Shown here: one piece after another, positions 62,601-64,000 of the stretch
Position numbering within the stretch: position 1 is the stretch's first letter
Layout: each line of letters opens with the position of its first letter
Assembly (NCBI GenBank): GCA_039096225.1
Contig: JBBPEB010000020.1
Span: forward strand, 212,001 to 276,000
Source of the DNA: Blastocystis sp. Blastoise
Taxonomy: Eukaryota > Sar > Bigyra > Opalinata > Blastocystidae
Length of the DNA stretch: 64,000 bases
Reading direction: 5' to 3'
Notes under the pieces: generated by a model
The model's database searches: none
What the model was told of the DNA's origin: nothing
The model's input: the letters and a program-made list of their open reading frames with translations, nothing else
Made by a program: the position numbers and the translations under genes

Positions 62601-64000
62601 TAACAAATTTTAAAGTATTTGGAGAAGTAAAATGTTTATGTTATTCAATAGAATATCAGAAGAGAGGAATGCCTCATGCACATATTTTAATTACTTTAGA
62701 GAATGAATATAAATTAAGAACTCCTGAAGATATAGATTCATATATATGTGCAGAAATTCCTGATCCTATAAAGAATCCAAGATTATATGAAATTATTACT
62801 TCAATGAATATGCATGGTCCTCATACAAGAACATCTCAATGTATGAAAGAAATAAATGGTCAACAATATTGTTCAAAGAAATTTCCAAAAGAATATAGAA
62901 ATGAAACTACAATAAATGAAGATGGATATCCAAATTATAGAAGAAGAGATAATGGTAGAGTATATGTAATAGGTAGGCAATCAAATGTAAATAATACTTT
63001 AGATAATAGATGGGTAGTTCCATATAATCCATATTTATCATTAAGAATAGGTTGTCATATTAATGTAGAAGTATGTTCTTCAGTAAGAAGTCCTAAATAT
63101 ATATTTAAATATGCTTTTAAAGGACATGATTCTATTAATGCAGAAATAGAAAGAGAAGATAATACTAATAATAATACTACTAATAATAATTCAAATCCAA
63201 ATAGAAATGAAATAGAAATACCAAATGAAATGAAATCTTATTTAAAAGGAAAATATTTATCAGCTCCTGAAGCAATGTGGAGAATATATGGCTTTCCAAT
63301 AAAATATTGTAATGTGAGTGTAATTACTTTAGATATTCATGATGAGAATGATAGAACTGTATATTATGTAGAAGGAGATGAAGAAAGAGCTTTAGATAGA
63401 ATAATGAATCAAGATACAATGTTAACAGCATATTTTAAAATGAATGATTTATATATAAATGAAGAATCAATAGGAACAATGGATGAACCCTCTATTTTAA
63501 CTTATATAGAATTTCCTAAATATTATACATATGATTCAAAATTAAAGAAATGGAATCATAGAAGAAGAAATAATAAAGTAATAGGAAGACTTCCTTATAT
63601 AGATCCTACAAATGATAATTTATTTTGTTTAAGAATACTTTTATTACATGTAAGTCGTCCATTAAGTTTTAGTGATTTAAAATGTTATGAAGGTCAAATA
63701 TATAATACATATAGAGAATCCTGTATAGCAAGAGGATTATTAGTAGATGATACAGAATATTATGATATTCTTGCAAATGAAGTAATAGATGCTACTCCTT
63801 GGCAATTAAGACAATTATTTGGTTTACTTTGTTCTTATTATCCTATTACTGATCCATTATCTATTTGGAATACTTATAGGAATGATATGATAGATGATTT
63901 CTTTCATCAATATATAAATGAATATATAAGTATAGATAGACAAGATATATATGTATTAGATTCAGAAGATAATGAAGTGAATAGAATAATAGAAGAATAT
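59624..64000 (+). mobile_element. Helitron, 5' part (runs off the window)
   Basis: Defined by the Rep coding region below. The 5' TC end was not located, and the helicase half and 3' hairpin lie beyond the window. The small secreted-type gene ends about 190 bp upstream. Confidence 0.75.
59701..64000 (+). CDS. Helitron Rep/helicase protein, N-terminal and HUH Rep part, in-frame TGA
   Basis: Exon 1 59,701-60,730 (open back to a possible acceptor at 59,623, with a basic KRKR..LKRR stretch), intron 60,731-60,803, exon 2 from 60,804 to beyond 64,000. Exon 1 is low-complexity Asn/Ser-rich. Exon 2 starts with the Helitron zinc-finger-like region (MNHVCIHYEALHFEAE...CCNNGKVKV), then Helitron_like_N (FYSYLLYTR, GGPRYM, FITMTCNPN), the HUH motif MPHAHILI (62,669-62,692) and the two-tyrosine motif KYIFKYAFKG (Tyr codons near 63,098 and 63,110), which nick and join DNA in rolling-circle transposition. 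At 62,495-62,497 TGA replaces the Trp of the conserved CNPNWPEI block. About 500 codons beyond are open, with Trp only as TGG. Either one nonsense mutation or readthrough. Confidence 0.85.

Noticed and set aside
59701-64000. TGA reassigned to Trp throughout the genome
   Set aside because: All other Trp codons in the helicase, transposase and Helitron are TGG, and the 210-aa viral gene clearly ends at a TGA followed by non-coding sequence.

Overview
The window is eukaryotic, very AT-rich DNA (short GT-AG introns of the form GTATATA...ATATAG, long AT and trinucleotide microsatellites, a TTAGGG-type telomere-like run). It suggests a protist or early-diverging fungus; the sequence alone does not fix the taxon. 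It is mostly accessory DNA: an integrated virus-like element, a very large cut-and-paste transposon, a Helitron, foldback elements, and several genes built from tandemly repeated small exons.

Polinton-like virus (PLV), about 2.73-44.41 kb, in two halves. The left half (2.78-8.21 kb, minus strand) holds two paralogous major-capsid-like proteins, a small capsid-associated protein, an A32-type packaging ATPase and a small structural-type protein. The right half (31.92-43.80 kb) holds a 770-aa structural protein, a coiled-coil protein, an adenain-like protease domain, two Gly-Gly-site structural precursors, a Dam-type DNA methyltransferase, an SSB-like protein, a primase-SF3 helicase and a small spliced gene. 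No integrase or protein-primed polymerase was seen. The 247-aa precursor, the 191-aa precursor and the protease domain are linked by an in-frame TAA and by a perfect A_AAA_AAC slippery site placed directly before a TGA.

Giant hAT-like element, 8,278-31,914 (23.6 kb). It has CAGTG-type inverted ends and a perfect 8-bp target duplication TTTTAAAT, and it sits in the roughly 73-bp divergent promoter between a capsid gene and the 770-aa gene. It carries a DUF4371-type hAT transposase gene whose 15 proposed exons join into one 1,502-codon frame, including eight tandem copies of a 57-nt exon. It also carries an internal fragment of the host ribosome-biogenesis gene UTP20, with one frame break. A 193-bp relative with its own 8-bp duplication lies at 54,801-54,993.

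Right part, 44.4-64 kb. There are tRNA-like elements, a foldback element, an exon-array gene on the minus strand (53.07-53.99 kb), a micro-exon gene with six 27-nt exons (57.65-58.48 kb), a small probably secreted spliced protein (58.78-59.43 kb), and the Rep half of a Helitron running off the window, with one in-frame TGA at a conserved Trp. The recurring theme is symmetric phase-1 exons duplicated together with their introns, seen in three separate genes.
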